Source: Oscillospiraceae bacterium (lineage in GTDB: Bacteria > Bacillota > Clostridia > Oscillospirales > Oscillospiraceae). From it: a DNA stretch of 64,000 nucleotides. Below are positions 18,121 to 27,567 of this stretch, one piece after another. The position numbers and the translations under genes were made by a program. Numbering within the stretch: the stretch's first letter is position 1; each line of letters starts with the position of its first letter. The stretch is from contig JAFZOI010000024.1 of NCBI GenBank assembly GCA_017550645.1, positions 1-64,000 of the forward strand. Direction: 5' to 3'. The notes under the pieces were generated by a model, which was not told where the DNA came from, searched no databases, and saw nothing but the letters and a program-made list of their open reading frames with translations.

Positions 18121-19067
18121 TAAAGCGTACCTATTTTCCTGTCGAACTGGCTGTTGATGCGCTGGGTGAATTCGCGGGCGACGTTGTAGCCCATCTTCTT
18201 CTCTCTGTTGTTCATGGCGGCGACCTCGATTATGACGGCGAGGTTCCTGCCGGGCTTTACGGGGACGGTTATCGACGGTATCTTGACTCCGAGCACGTTG
18301 GTGTAATTATTCTCCAATCCGAGGCGGTCGTACATCTTCCCGTCCACCCACGGCTCTATGTTCACGATGAGGTCGAGCCTCTCGTAGTCCTTGACCGAGC
18401 CCATACCGAAGAGGCGGCGCACGTCGACGACGCCTATGCCGCGAAGCTCGATATAGTGCCTTATGATCTCGGGAGCGGACCCGTAGAGCACGTTATAGGC
18501 GATTCGCTTTATCTCGACTGCGTCGTCGGCGATGAGACGGTGGCCGCGCTTAAGGAGCTCGACGGCCGTCTCGCTCTTGCCTATGCCGGATTCGCCTAGC
18601 ATGAGTATGCCCTCGCCGTAGACCTCGACCATGACGCCGTGGCGCGTGATGCGGGGGGCGAGATAGGAATTGAGGCTGGCTATGAGCTCGGCCTCGAAGG
18701 CGGAGGTGTCTATCTCCGTGCGCAGGAGGGGCACTTTATACTTCTCGGCCATCTCGAGGCATTCGGGGAACACCTCCATGCCCTGACAGATTATAAGCGC
18801 GGGGATATCGCGCTTGAGGAGCATCTCGAAGCACTTCCGCCGCTCGTTGGAGGGCAGGGTCTTGAGATACATTATCTCGACCACGCCCATCAGCTGCAGG
18901 CGGTCGTTCGAGAAGTGGTTGAAAAAGCCGACGAGCTGCATGCCGGGCCTGTTTACGGACGAGGTCGTGACGAGCCTCTCTTCATAATCCTCGGGCACGT
19001 AGACCTTCTCCAGCCCCTCGAATTCTCCCATGACCTGCGATAACTTGACGCTGTACTTCGTTTCCAT
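18120..19067 (-). CDS. hprK: HPr kinase/phosphorylase
   Basis: HprK phosphorylates HPr on serine 46 and reverses it, the central switch for carbon catabolite control in Firmicutes. The 315-residue protein has an N-terminal regulatory domain and a C-terminal kinase domain with P-loop GESGIGKS, the HRLIADD aspartate pair and the signature LRGIGVVDVRRLFG. It implies a PTS and a CcpA-type system elsewhere. It is first in hprK-murB-rapZ-whiA, with a sigma-A promoter just upstream. Confidence 0.97.
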   Translation of the reverse strand: METKYSVKLSQVMGEFEGLEKVYVPEDYEERLVTTSSVNRPGMQLVGFFNHFSNDRLQLMGVVEIMYLKTLPSNERRKCFEMLLKRDIPALIICQGMEVFPECLEMAEKYKVPLLRTEIDTSAFEAELIASLNSYLAPRITRHGVMVEVYGEGILMLGESGIGKSETAVELLKRGHRLIADDAVEIKRIAYNVLYGSAPEIIRHYIELRGIGVVDVRRLFGMGSVKDYERLDLIVNIEPWVDGKMYDRLGLENNYTNVLGVKIPSITVPVKPGRNLAVIIEVAAMNNREKKMGYNVAREFTQRINSQFDRKIGTL

Positions 19068-19095
19068 ATTCGGCTCCGCGCCCCCTTTTTATTAA

Positions 19096-19124
19096 ATAAT
19101 AACCATATCTTACCCTATTTGCAA
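19096..19124 (-). promoter_or_regulatory. Sigma-A promoter of hprK-murB-rapZ-whiA
   Basis: Minus-strand TTGCAA (19119-19124) and TATTAT (19096-19101) are 17 bases apart. It is divergent from the yceD promoter 35 bases away. Confidence 0.75.
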
Positions 19125-19158
19125 GCGATTCAGGTGTAAAATATCTTGCCGATTATTA

Positions 19159-19187
19159 TTGACAAAAGGTAACGCCTACACTATAAT
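19159..19187 (+). promoter_or_regulatory. Sigma-A promoter of yceD-rpmF
   Basis: TTGACA (19159-19164) and a perfect TATAAT (19182-19187) are 17 bases apart. It lies inside the upstream extension of the yceD frame and so excludes the earlier GTG start. Confidence 0.9.
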
Positions 19188-19212
19188 AGTCGGGCAACTG
19201 TTGAGGTGTGAC

Positions 19213-19710
19213 ATGCGTCTTGATCTCCATGAGATAATTTCAGCCCCCGGCAGCGTCCCCTTCGAATACGAAGCGGACGTATCCGGGATGGACTTTCCGG
19301 GCGTAGAAAAGCCTCTTTCAACGCTCACCGCGAGCGGGAAAGCAGTCAACACGGCCGGGCTTCTGGAACTCGACGGCGAGGCTCGCGTCAGTCTTTCGTG
19401 CAGATGCGACAGGTGCGGCGAGAGTTTCGTCATGGATAAGCGCGTCTCCGTTCACGCGGTGCTCTCCGAGGAGATACAGGATGAAGACAATCCCGACATC
19501 TTCCCCATCGAGGGCGACGGCGCCGATCTCGACGAGATAATCATGACGGCCTACGTACTGAGCATGGAGAGCAAGCTCCTTTGCAAGCCCGATTGTCTCG
19601 GCCTGTGCGACAAATGCGGGGCAAATCTCAACAACGGCCCCTGCTCCTGCCGGAGCGAGGGCGATCCGAGGCTGGCCAAGCTGGCCCAGCTTCTCGATTC
19701 GAAGGAATAA
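19213..19710 (+). CDS. yceD: YceD/DUF177 family protein
   Basis: DUF177 proteins are almost always paired with rpmF; a plant homologue is required for 23S rRNA accumulation, so a role in 50S assembly is likely. The 165-residue product has two cysteine pairs, CRCDRCG mid-protein and a C-terminal cluster (CKPDCLGLCDKCG, CSC) that could bind metal. The ATG at 19213, giving MRLDLHEIISAPGS behind GAGGTG, is preferred because the earlier in-frame GTG lies in the promoter. It is co-transcribed with rpmF. Confidence 0.88.
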   Translation: MRLDLHEIISAPGSVPFEYEADVSGMDFPGVEKPLSTLTASGKAVNTAGLLELDGEARVSLSCRCDRCGESFVMDKRVSVHAVLSEEIQDEDNPDIFPIEGDGADLDEIIMTAYVLSMESKLLCKPDCLGLCDKCGANLNNGPCSCRSEGDPRLAKLAQLLDSKE

Positions 19711-19754
19711 CAGCCGGCAGATAATCATCAATTCCGGTCAAGGAGGTGTCCGAA

Positions 19755-19949
19755 ATGGCGGTACCCAAGGGTAAAGTATCAAAGGCAAGAAGGGATAAGA
19801 GGCGTTCCTCCCACTGGAAGCTCGATCCTCCCGGCATAGTGGCCTGCCCGAAGTGCGGCGCTTATCATCTGCCCCACAGGATCTGCAAGGCCTGCGGAAC
19901 TTACGACGGCAGAGAAGTCATCAAGGTTTCCGATGACAGCAAAAAGTAA
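19755..19949 (+). CDS. rpmF: Large-subunit ribosomal protein L32
   Basis: This small zinc-ribbon ribosomal protein has 64 residues. The start [17 protein letters not shown] is standard and the zinc ligands are CPKCG and CKACG, so it is the zinc-dependent C+ form. The ATG at 19755 follows AGGAGG with an 8-base spacer. It follows yceD by 44 bases. In many bacteria plsX and fatty-acid genes come next; here a radical SAM gene does. Confidence 0.97.
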   Translation: MAVPKGKVSKARRDKRRSSHWKLDPPGIVACPKCGAYHLPHRICKACGTYDGREVIKVSDDSKK

Positions 19950-20013
19950 ATCGGCATGACATGAGGGGGCGTTCCGCTCCCTCGATTGCTATTTACGGAA
20001 AGGAGGCATCCGC

Positions 20014-21315
20014 GTGGCTTCAAGGATAGTCGCTGTCGACGGGGGCAGCCCCGCCGCCCGCGCCGGGCTCAGGCCCGGCATGCTGCTGGAAAAGATCAAC
20101 GGCCACGAGATAAAGGATGTCCTCGATTATCGCTACTGGTCAGAGGAACCGAAGCTTCTCCTCGAGCTGCGCGACGAGCGCGGCAGAAACGTCAAAAAGC
20201 GAGTAAAAAAGCCCGAAGGAGTCCCGCTCGGGCTTGATTTCGAGACGTATCTGATGGATGCGCAGCGCTCCTGCGCCAATAAATGCGTCTTCTGCTTCAT
20301 CGACCAGCTCCCCAAGGGGATGCGGCCGACCCTTTATTATAAGGACGACGACGCGCGTCTGTCCTTCCTTCAGGGTAATTATATAACCCTTACCAATCTC
20401 TCCGAGCGCGAGATCGACAGGATATGCGCGCTGCGCATAAGCCCGCTGAACGTCTCCGTCCACGTCTCGGACCCCGAGGTCCGGCGCGCAATGCTGCGAA
20501 ATCCCAACGCGGGCCGCTGCATGGAGATCATGCGCCGGATGGCGGACGCCGGGATAGAGATGAACTGCCAGATCGTCCTCTGCCCCGGCATGAACGACGG
20601 CGAGGCGCTCTCGGCCACGCTCGCAGACCTCTCTGCGCTCTGCCCGCAGGTGCACAGCGTATCGGTCGTCCCCGTCGGGATAACGAGGTACAGAGAGGGG
20701 CTGCCCGAACTCTCCCCCGTCACGCGCGAGGGGGCGGCGGACGCCATAGCCCGCGTGGAAAAGGCGGCGGATATTAATCTTGCTAAGCACGGCAGCCGCG
20801 TCGTATACTGCTCGGACGAGCTGTATCTGCGCGCCGGGCTGGAGCTGCCGCATCTGGAATACTACGAGGATTTCCCGCAGTTTGAAAACGGCGTCGGCAT
20901 GCTCCGCTCGCTCTACGAAGAATACCTCGAGGCGCTGTCCGGCCTTTCCGGAGAGGAAGGCGCGAGCGTCTCCGTCGCGACGGGGACGGCGGCCGCGCCT
21001 CTTTTTGAAAATATTTCACAAATAACGAAAAAAACGTGCTATAATGTCGATATAAAGGTCTACCCCGTCGCAAACCGCTTTTTCGGGGAGACCGTGGACG
21101 TCGCGGGCCTGCTCACAGGCTCCGATCTTCTCGCCGCTCTGCGCGGGAAGGAGCTCGGCGAAAGGCTCCTCATCTCAGCAACGATGCTTCGTCACGGAGG
21201 CGACGTTTTTCTCGACGACATGGGTCTTGCGGAGCTCTCGGACGCGCTCGGCGTGCCCGTCGTTCCCGTCCGGTGCGACGGGGCGGAGCTGCTGGACGCG
21301 GTCGTCGGAAGATAA
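20014..21315 (+). CDS. PDZ-radical SAM-DUF512 protein
   Basis: This 433-residue protein has a PDZ-like domain (residues 1 to about 65, GSPAARAGLRPGMLLEKING), a radical SAM core with CxxxCxxC cysteines at 87, 91 and 94 (CANKCVFCF), and a C-terminal DUF512. The family is conserved in Clostridia and commonly sits beside der, as here, which hints at a ribosome-assembly or RNA-related task, but no reaction is established. It starts at GTG 20014, behind AAAGGAGG. A weak hairpin lies between rpmF and this gene, so expression may partly depend on rpmF transcription. Confidence 0.9.
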   Translation: MASRIVAVDGGSPAARAGLRPGMLLEKINGHEIKDVLDYRYWSEEPKLLLELRDERGRNVKKRVKKPEGVPLGLDFETYLMDAQRSCANKCVFCFIDQLPKGMRPTLYYKDDDARLSFLQGNYITLTNLSEREIDRICALRISPLNVSVHVSDPEVRRAMLRNPNAGRCMEIMRRMADAGIEMNCQIVLCPGMNDGEALSATLADLSALCPQVHSVSVVPVGITRYREGLPELSPVTREGAADAIARVEKAADINLAKHGSRVVYCSDELYLRAGLELPHLEYYEDFPQFENGVGMLRSLYEEYLEALSGLSGEEGASVSVATGTAAAPLFENISQITKKTCYNVDIKVYPVANRFFGETVDVAGLLTGSDLLAALRGKELGERLLISATMLRHGGDVFLDDMGLAELSDALGVPVVPVRCDGAELLDAVVGR

Positions 21316-21335
21316 CAGCGAAAGGAGGCGCGGCT

Positions 21336-22664
21336 TTGCCGAAGCCCGTCATAGCCATCGTCGGCAGGCCAAACGTCGGCAAGTCGATGCTCTTCAACAA
21401 AATAGCCGGGCGGCGCCTCTCCATCGTCGAGGACACCCCCGGAGTAACGCGCGACAGGCTCTACGCTGATTCCGACTGGGCCGGGCGCGAATTCACGATG
21501 ATCGATACCGGCGGCATAGAGCCCAAGGCGGACAGCGAGATGCTCGCCTTCATGCGCGCGCAGGCCGAGATAGCCATCGACACGGCAGACGTCATCGTCT
21601 TCGTCACCGACGGGCGCACGGGCGTCACCGCGGCGGACGAGGAAGTCGCGAACATGCTGCTGCGCTCCCGTAAGCCGGTCGTGCTCGCGGTCAACAAGCT
21701 CGACACGCCCGCCGCCGTCATTCCCGAGCTATACGAATTCTATTCCCTCGGTCTCGGCGATCCCATCGCCGTCTCCGCCCTGCACGGGCACGGGACGGGC
21801 GATCTGCTCGACGCCTGCGTCAAGTTCTTCCCTCCCGCGGAGGAGAGCGAGGACGACGAGGATATCATCAAGGTCGCCATAATGGGCAAGCCGAACGTCG
21901 GCAAGTCCTCCCTCGTCAACCGCATTCTCGGCGAGGAGCGCGTCATCGTCTCCGACGTAGCGGGGACGACGCGCGACGCGGTCGACAGTCTCTTTGAAAA
22001 CGAACAGGGCCGCTTCATGTTCATCGACACGGCCGGTCTGCGCAAGAAAAGCCGCGTCGACGACAGGATAGAGAAGTTTTCCGTCATGCGCGCGGAGATG
22101 GCCGTCGAGCGCGCCGACGTCTGCCTCATCATGATAGACGCGCGCGACGGCGTCACCGAGCAGGATACCAAGGTCGCCGGCCTCGTGCACGAGGCGGGCA
22201 AGGCCTCCGTCGTCGTCGTCAACAAATGGGACCTCGTCGACAAGGACACGCATACGATGGACAAGCTCCGCAAGGACGTCATGCGCGATCTCTCTTTCAT
22301 GAGCTACGCGCCGGTCGTGTTCATCTCCGCTCTGACCGGGCAGCGCGTCGACAGGCTCTTCGAGCTCATCAAGTTCGTCAACGACCAGAGCGCCACGCGC
22401 ATCTCCACGGGCATGCTCAACAACGTCCTCGCGGACGCGACGGCGCGCGTACAGCCTCCCACGGACAGAGGCCGCAGGCTGAAAATATACTATATGACCC
22501 AGACGGGCGTGCGCCCGCCGTGCTTCGTCGTCTTCGTCAACAGCGCGGAGCTGTTCCATTTTTCCTACCGCAGATACCTCGAAAACCAGATACGTTCCGT
22601 TTTCGGTCTGGAGGGCACTCCAATTCGCATGGTCGTGCGGCAGAAGGGCGATAAAGAGCCATAA
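21336..22664 (+). CDS. der: Ribosome-assembly GTPase Der (EngA)
   Basis: Der is a double-GTPase needed for 50S subunit maturation. The product has 442 residues. The first G domain has GRPNVGKS, DTPGVTRD and NKLD; the second has GKPNVGKS, DVAGTTRD and NKWD; a KH-like domain follows. The frame extends to 21273, but the TTG at 21336, preceded by AAAGGAGG at 21321-21328 and giving the usual start PKPVIAIVGRPNVGKS, is the likely start. It lies 20 bases after the DUF512 gene and 41 bases before plsY. Confidence 0.95.
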   Translation: MPKPVIAIVGRPNVGKSMLFNKIAGRRLSIVEDTPGVTRDRLYADSDWAGREFTMIDTGGIEPKADSEMLAFMRAQAEIAIDTADVIVFVTDGRTGVTAADEEVANMLLRSRKPVVLAVNKLDTPAAVIPELYEFYSLGLGDPIAVSALHGHGTGDLLDACVKFFPPAEESEDDEDIIKVAIMGKPNVGKSSLVNRILGEERVIVSDVAGTTRDAVDSLFENEQGRFMFIDTAGLRKKSRVDDRIEKFSVMRAEMAVERADVCLIMIDARDGVTEQDTKVAGLVHEAGKASVVVVNKWDLVDKDTHTMDKLRKDVMRDLSFMSYAPVVFISALTGQRVDRLFELIKFVNDQSATRISTGMLNNVLADATARVQPPTDRGRRLKIYYMTQTGVRPPCFVVFVNSAELFHFSYRRYLENQIRSVFGLEGTPIRMVVRQKGDKEP

Positions 22665-22705
22665 ACAGCTCATTCCGACCGCACCGATTTTGAGGAGGGT
22701 TTTAT

Positions 22706-23341
22706 ATGATAGCAGTGCTGTTCATAGTCGCGATAGTCGCATACCTGCTCGGCGGGATAAACGGCGCGATAATCGCATCGAAGTACATCTTCAAAAAGGA
22801 CATCCGCAACTACGGCAGCGGCAACGCAGGCCTCACGAACTTCTACCGCATTTTCGGGGCCAAGGGCGTCGCGCTCGTCCTGCTCATCGATATAGGCAAG
22901 ACCGTCATCGGCATCCTGTTCGGCTGGCTGATGCTCCGCATCTACGGCTTCTCGATGGTCGGAAAGCTTTTCGCGGGCTTCTTCCTGACGCTCGGGCACG
23001 TCTTCCCCGTCTACTACGGCTTCAAGGGCGGCAAGGGCGTCCTCTGCTGCGGCATCACCGTTCTCGCGGTCGATCCCGTCGTCGGTCTGATATGCTGGAT
23101 CGTCTTCGCGATAGTCGCCCTGCTGACGCACTATATCTCGCTCGGCTCCATCGCCGCGGCCGTCGCCTTCCCGATCGGCATCGCCGCCTTCGGAGGCTGG
23201 TGGCTGCAGGTCCTGCTCGCCATCTTCTGCGCGGTCGTGCTCATCATCATGCACAGGCACAACATCATCCGCCTCATCCTCGGCAAGGAATCCAAATTCA
23301 GCTTCGAGGACAGAAAAAAGGCCAGAACTGAGAGCAAGTGA
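22706..23341 (+). CDS. plsY: Acyl-phosphate:glycerol-3-phosphate acyltransferase
   Basis: PlsY makes lysophosphatidic acid from acyl-phosphate and glycerol-3-phosphate at the membrane, the first acylation in phospholipid synthesis. The 211-residue protein has about five to seven membrane segments and the three family motifs: GSGNAGLTNFYR, GHVFPVYYGFKGGKGV, and a C-terminal HRHNIIRL. The first motif reads GSGNAGLTN instead of the more common GSGNPGATN. The ATG at 22706 follows GAGGAGGG. It closes the yceD-rpmF-DUF512-der-plsY run and is followed by a terminator. Confidence 0.95.
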   Translation: MIAVLFIVAIVAYLLGGINGAIIASKYIFKKDIRNYGSGNAGLTNFYRIFGAKGVALVLLIDIGKTVIGILFGWLMLRIYGFSMVGKLFAGFFLTLGHVFPVYYGFKGGKGVLCCGITVLAVDPVVGLICWIVFAIVALLTHYISLGSIAAAVAFPIGIAAFGGWWLQVLLAIFCAVVLIIMHRHNIIRLILGKESKFSFEDRKKARTESK

Positions 23342-23370
23342 CCCTCCGTCCGGCCGGATAAGAAACAGAA

Positions 23371-23394
23371 AAAGCCCGCGTAACGCGGGCTTTT
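23371..23394. terminator. Bidirectional terminator between plsY and rpmB
   Basis: The stem GCCCGCG-TAA-CGCGGGC is flanked by AAAA and TTTT, so it can serve both plsY and the convergent rpmB. Confidence 0.8.
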
Positions 23395-23419
23395 CGCGCA
23401 ATATGAACTTGAGGCGCGC

Positions 23420-23608
23420 TCAGACGGCACGGGTAACCTTGCCGCTGCGCAGGCACCTTGTGCAGGCATAGACATGCTTCGGGGTACCGTCGACCATCGC
23501 CTTGACCCTCTTTACATTGGGCTTCCAGGTCCTGTTGGAACGTCTGTGGGAATGGCTGACCTTGATCCCGAAAACAACGCTCTTATCGCAGAATTCACAC
23601 TTCGCCAT
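23420..23608 (-). CDS. rpmB: Large-subunit ribosomal protein L28
   Basis: L28 is 62 residues long and begins MAKCEFCDKSVVFGIKVSHS. Its cysteines (C4, C7, C49, C52) form the zinc-binding C+ version. A much longer frame continues upstream of the ATG, but only the last 62 residues are L28, and the ATG at 23608 follows GGAGGTGCGAC. It is a single gene with its own promoter, convergent with plsY and divergent from the pseudouridine synthase gene. Confidence 0.96.
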   Translation of the reverse strand: MAKCEFCDKSVVFGIKVSHSHRRSNRTWKPNVKRVKAMVDGTPKHVYACTRCLRSGKVTRAV

Positions 23609-23666
23609 CGTCGCACCTCCCTGACTGTGCAATGATTTCCGCGGCTCGCCCGCGGACAGCTTTGAT

Positions 23667-23695
23667 ATAATAACAGACTTCCGCGCGGAATGCAA
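23667..23695 (-). promoter_or_regulatory. Promoter of rpmB
   Basis: Minus-strand TTGCAT (23690-23695) and TATTAT (23667-23672) are 17 bases apart, about 60 bases ahead of the rpmB start. Confidence 0.7.
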
Positions 23696-23731
23696 GACAA
23701 ATTTTTTATTTTTGCGGAGAAATCGGATTTT

Positions 23732-24703
23732 ATGAAAGAGATCACCGTCGGAAAGAACGATTCCGGGCAGCGGCTGGACCGTTTTCTCGAAAAAGCAGTC
23801 CCCCTGCTCCCGAATTCGCTGATGCAGAAATATATAAGGCTCAAGCGCGTCAAGCTCAACGGGAAGGGCGCGCGCAGAGACGTGCGCCTTGCCGAGGGCG
23901 ACGTTCTCTCGCTTTATATAAACGACGAGTTCTTCGACGCCCCGACGAAGGAAAACGCCTATCTGCGCATCGTCACTCCGCGCCTGCGCGTCGTATACGA
24001 GGACGAGAACGTCCTGCTCGCGGACAAGGAGCCCGGCGTCCTCTGCCACGGGGACGGAGGCGACGAGACCGCCACGCTCATAGCCAACATTCAGGCTTAT
24101 CTCTACCAGAAGGGCGAATGGAAGCCGCGCGAGGAGAATTCCTTCGCCCCCGCGCTCGTAAACCGCATAGACCGCAATACCGGCGGCATCGTCATCGCGG
24201 CGAAGACCGCGGAGGCGGGGCGCATACTCAGCCAGAAGCTCCGCGACCGCGAGCTCGACAAGCGCTATCTCTGCATCGTGCACGGGAAGATGACGCCCTC
24301 CGAGGGGACGCTGCGCGGATATATCTTCAAGGACGCGAAGGAAAAGCGCGTCTACGTCCGACAGAGCGCGGAAAAGGGCGCGCGCACCGCCGTCACGGAC
24401 TACCGCACACTTGCCGTGAAAGACGGGCTCTCGCTGCTCGAATGCCGCCTGCACACGGGCAGGACGCATCAGATAAGGGCCATGCTCGCCTCGGCGGGCC
24501 ATCCCCTTCTCGGAGACGGGAAATACGGCAGGTTGCAGTCCTTCGATAACCGCGGCGAGAAATATCAGGCTCTCTGCTCGTACAAGCTCGCCTTCGACTT
24601 CACGACGCCGGCCGGGGAGCTTGAATATCTCAAAGGCCGCGTTTTCACGCTCGGCGACGTCCCGTTTGCGGGCAAATACTTCCCCGGCGTAAAATATAAT
24701 TGA
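23732..24703 (+). CDS. RluA/RluD-family 23S rRNA pseudouridine synthase
   Basis: This 323-residue protein has an N-terminal S4 RNA-binding domain (about residues 10-65, QRLDRFLEK) and a pseudouridine synthase domain whose catalytic aspartate is in NRIDRNTGGIVIAAKT, then CRLHTGRTHQIRAMLAS. It would isomerise uridines in ribosomal RNA; whether it acts at RluC-, RluD- or other sites cannot be told. The ATG at 23732 is chosen over the earlier 23690 start, which overlaps the rpmB promoter; its GGAGA site is rather far upstream. Confidence 0.9.
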   Translation: MKEITVGKNDSGQRLDRFLEKAVPLLPNSLMQKYIRLKRVKLNGKGARRDVRLAEGDVLSLYINDEFFDAPTKENAYLRIVTPRLRVVYEDENVLLADKEPGVLCHGDGGDETATLIANIQAYLYQKGEWKPREENSFAPALVNRIDRNTGGIVIAAKTAEAGRILSQKLRDRELDKRYLCIVHGKMTPSEGTLRGYIFKDAKEKRVYVRQSAEKGARTAVTDYRTLAVKDGLSLLECRLHTGRTHQIRAMLASAGHPLLGDGKYGRLQSFDNRGEKYQALCSYKLAFDFTTPAGELEYLKGRVFTLGDVPFAGKYFPGVKYN

Positions 24704-24728
24704 CAAAGACCGACAAACATTATATTAT
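24700..24728 (+). promoter_or_regulatory. Sigma-A promoter of potABCD
   Basis: TTGACA (24700-24705) and TATTAT (24723-24728) are 17 bases apart and overlap the stop codon of the preceding gene. A leader of about 55 bases follows. Confidence 0.8.
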
Positions 24729-24792
24729 CAGTTTTACTATATATAAAGCATTTTCCCGTCTTTCGATCTTATTCAGGAATGGGGGAGGATAA

Positions 24793-25941
24793 ATGTCCAA
24801 GGAGCTCATTCGCCTCGTTGATTGTTGCATGGCGTATGACGGCGAGCAGGTTCTTGATAACCTGAATCTTTATATTAACGATTCCGAATTCCTCACGCTG
24901 TTGGGGCCGAGCGGATGCGGCAAGACGACGACTCTCCGTATAATCGGAGGGTTTCAGAAGCCTACTTCCGGCACGGTCCTGTTTAACGGTGTGAGGATTA
25001 ATGATGTTCCCCCTCATAAACGGCATATAAACACCGTTTTCCAGCGATACGCCCTCTTCCCTCACCTTGACGTTTACGACAACATCGCTTTCGGCCTGCG
25101 CATAGCCAAGCTCTCCGAGACGGAGATATCCTCCCGCGTGGGAGAGATGCTCAAGACGATAGGCCTCGTCGGCTTCGAGGAGCGCAAGGTGAGCTCGCTC
25201 TCCGGCGGGCAGATGCAGCGCGTGGCCATAGCGCGCGCTCTCGTCAACCGCCCGAACGTCCTGCTGCTCGACGAGCCGCTCGGCGCTCTCGACCTCCGCC
25301 TGCGCAAGGACATGCAGGTCGAGCTCAAGCGCATACAGCAGCAGATGGGCATCACGTTCGTTTACGTCACGCACGATCAGGAGGAGGCCCTGACGATGTC
25401 CGACACGGTCGTCGTCATGGACAAGGGCGTCATCCAGCAGATAGGGACCCCCGAGGATATTTACAATGAGCCCAAGAACGCCTTTGTCGCCGACTTCATA
25501 GGCGAGTCGAACATCATCGAGGGCGTCATGCTTCAGGACCGGCTCGTCGAGCTCTTCGGGCGCAAGTTCCCCTGCGTCGACTCCGGCTTCGCCCCGCGCG
25601 AGCCTGTCGACGTCGTCATCAGGCCGGAGGACGTCGATATAGTGCCCGCCGATTCGGGCCACCTATGCGGCACGGTCACGGGCATCACCTTCAAGGGAGT
25701 CCACTACGACATCATAGTCGATTTCAGCGGCTTTAAGTGGCTCATACAGACCACGGACTTCCACCCGGTCGGCTCCTACATAGGCATCCGCCTCGGCCCC
25801 GAGGACATCCACATTATGAAAAAGAGCAAATACTCCGGCATGTTCGGCGACTACAGCTCCTATTCGGCAGAGTACGACGAGATCGGCGATTCCGAGCTCG
25901 AACCGGCCGAAAGCGAGGAGGCGCCCGGATATGAAGAATAA
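24793..25941 (+). CDS. potA: Spermidine/putrescine ABC importer, ATP-binding protein
   Basis: PotA is the ATPase of the polyamine importer. The 382-residue protein has Walker A GPSGCGKT (38-45), Q-loop, signature LSGGQMQR, Walker [12 protein letters not shown] and the H-loop in [13 protein letters not shown], then a C-terminal OB-fold (TOBE) domain from about residue 270. The last 25 residues are acidic. The ATG at 24793 follows GGGGGAGG. It is the first of four overlapping genes, with the other three encoding both permeases and the binding protein, so the transporter is complete. Confidence 0.95.
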   Translation: MSKELIRLVDCCMAYDGEQVLDNLNLYINDSEFLTLLGPSGCGKTTTLRIIGGFQKPTSGTVLFNGVRINDVPPHKRHINTVFQRYALFPHLDVYDNIAFGLRIAKLSETEISSRVGEMLKTIGLVGFEERKVSSLSGGQMQRVAIARALVNRPNVLLLDEPLGALDLRLRKDMQVELKRIQQQMGITFVYVTHDQEEALTMSDTVVVMDKGVIQQIGTPEDIYNEPKNAFVADFIGESNIIEGVMLQDRLVELFGRKFPCVDSGFAPREPVDVVIRPEDVDIVPADSGHLCGTVTGITFKGVHYDIIVDFSGFKWLIQTTDFHPVGSYIGIRLGPEDIHIMKKSKYSGMFGDYSSYSAEYDEIGDSELEPAESEEAPGYEE

Positions 25942-26743
25942 ATTTCTGGCCGGACCGTATCTCATCTGGATGGCCCTTTTCACGATAATCCCGCTCGTCA
26001 TAGTACTTTACTTTGCTCTGACGGATTCCGTGACGGGCCGCTTCACGCTGGCAAATCTCGCGGCGATGAAGGATTATCTGCCGATCTTCCTGCGCTCGAT
26101 ATGGCTCGCCGCCATCTCCAGCGTCATCTGCCTCATCCTCGGCTATCCCGTCGCATGGTGCATAGCGCAGACGGGGCCGAAGGTCCAGCGCTTTCTCTAT
26201 ATGCTCGTCATGCTCCCGATGTGCATAAGCTTTCTGCTGCGCACGCTCGCGTGGGTCGCCATGCTGGAGGATACGGGCATCATAAACTCCCTTATCGGGC
26301 GCATCGGAATAGGCCCGCTCCCGCTGATACGCACCAACGGCGCCGTCATACTCGGCATGGTCTATAACTACCTGCCCTATATGATAATGCCGCTCTACAC
26401 GGTCATAATAAAGATCGATCCGCGCCTCGTCGAGGCCGCGCAGGACCTCGGCTGCGACCACGCGCAGGTCTTCGGCAAGGTCACGCTCCCGCTCTCGGTC
26501 CCCGGCATCGTCTCGGGGATAACGATGGTCTTCGTGCCCGCCGTCTCGACCTTCTATATATCCCAGAAGCTCGGCAGCTCCGGGACGACGCTCATAGGCG
26601 ACGTCATCGAGTCGCAGTTCAAGACGGCGTACAATCCCAACCTCGGCGCGGCGATGAGCCTCGTGCTGATGATACTCATCTTCATCTGCATCGGCCTCAT
26701 GAACCGCTTCACCGGCGACGACGACGAGGTGATGACGCTATGA
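25931..26743 (+). CDS. potB: Spermidine/putrescine ABC importer, permease B
   Basis: This 270-residue inner-membrane protein has six predicted membrane helices. The EAA loop that contacts PotA is [21 protein letters not shown] near residue 170. Its ATG lies 11 bases inside the end of potA, and its end overlaps potC by four bases, so the operon is tightly coupled. Together with PotC it forms the membrane channel. Confidence 0.94.
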   Translation: MKNKFLAGPYLIWMALFTIIPLVIVLYFALTDSVTGRFTLANLAAMKDYLPIFLRSIWLAAISSVICLILGYPVAWCIAQTGPKVQRFLYMLVMLPMCISFLLRTLAWVAMLEDTGIINSLIGRIGIGPLPLIRTNGAVILGMVYNYLPYMIMPLYTVIIKIDPRLVEAAQDLGCDHAQVFGKVTLPLSVPGIVSGITMVFVPAVSTFYISQKLGSSGTTLIGDVIESQFKTAYNPNLGAAMSLVLMILIFICIGLMNRFTGDDDEVMTL

Positions 26744-27567
26744 GAAAAGTATCGAAGATCATCACCGTCATCATTTTCATCTTCCTTTATATCCCGATGA
26801 TAATCCTCGCGGTCGCGTCCTTCAACAAGGGCTCCGACATCTCCGTATTCAATGGCTTCACCTTCGGGCAGTATAAGGCGCTATTTGAGGATAACGTCCT
26901 GCTCCCGCTGCTGTTAAACTCCGTCATCGTCGCGATCGTCTCCTCCCTGCTCTCGACCGCACTCGGGACGGCCGCGGCCATGGGCATCCACAGGATGGGC
27001 AGACGCGCGAGGCGGCTCGCGATGGGAGTCACGAACATACCGCTCACGAACCCCGAGATCGTCACGGGCGTATCGCTCGCGCTTCTCTTCGCTTTCTTCG
27101 GCACGATGCTGAAAATTAAGAACGTCCTGGGCTTCGTGACGCTGCTGATAGCCCACATAACGTTCAACCTCCCCTACGTCATCCTCTCCGTCATGCCGAA
27201 GCTGCGGCAGATGGACCCGAATCTCACCGAGGCCGCGATGGACCTCGGCTGTACGCCGATCAAGGCGTTTTTCAAGGTCGTCATACATGAGATAATGCCC
27301 GGCATCATCTCCGGCGCGCTCATGGCCTTTACGATGTCGCTCGACGACTTCGTCATCAGCTATTTCGTATACGGGCCGACCTTCGTCACGCTCCCGGTCG
27401 AGATTTACAACTATACGAAAAAGCCCCTGCACCCGAAAATATACGCGCTGTTCACGCTGCTGTTCATAGTCATTCTTCTCGTCATGGTGCTGATGAACGT
27501 GCTTCAGGCCCGCGATGCGAAGCAGCGCCGTGAGATCGCTCCGTTAAGAAAGAAGGTACGTCAATGA
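26740..27567 (+). CDS. potC: Spermidine/putrescine ABC importer, permease C
   Basis: This 275-residue protein has six predicted membrane helices. The EAA loop is DPNLTEAAMDLGCTPIKAFFK. The segment FTMSLDDFVISYFVYGP is typical of PotC. It begins in an ATGA overlap with potB and ends in an ATGA overlap with potD. Confidence 0.94.
   Translation: MRKVSKIITVIIFIFLYIPMIILAVASFNKGSDISVFNGFTFGQYKALFEDNVLLPLLLNSVIVAIVSSLLSTALGTAAAMGIHRMGRRARRLAMGVTNIPLTNPEIVTGVSLALLFAFFGTMLKIKNVLGFVTLLIAHITFNLPYVILSVMPKLRQMDPNLTEAAMDLGCTPIKAFFKVVIHEIMPGIISGALMAFTMSLDDFVISYFVYGPTFVTLPVEIYNYTKKPLHPKIYALFTLLFIVILLVMVLMNVLQARDAKQRREIAPLRKKVRQ

Noticed and set aside
19159..19212. GTG start for yceD at 19159
   Set aside because: It coincides with the -35 element of the promoter, so that codon would not be transcribed.
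23609..24706. N-terminal extension of the rpmB frame to 428 codons
   Set aside because: It is antisense to the pseudouridine synthase gene; only the last 62 codons are L28.
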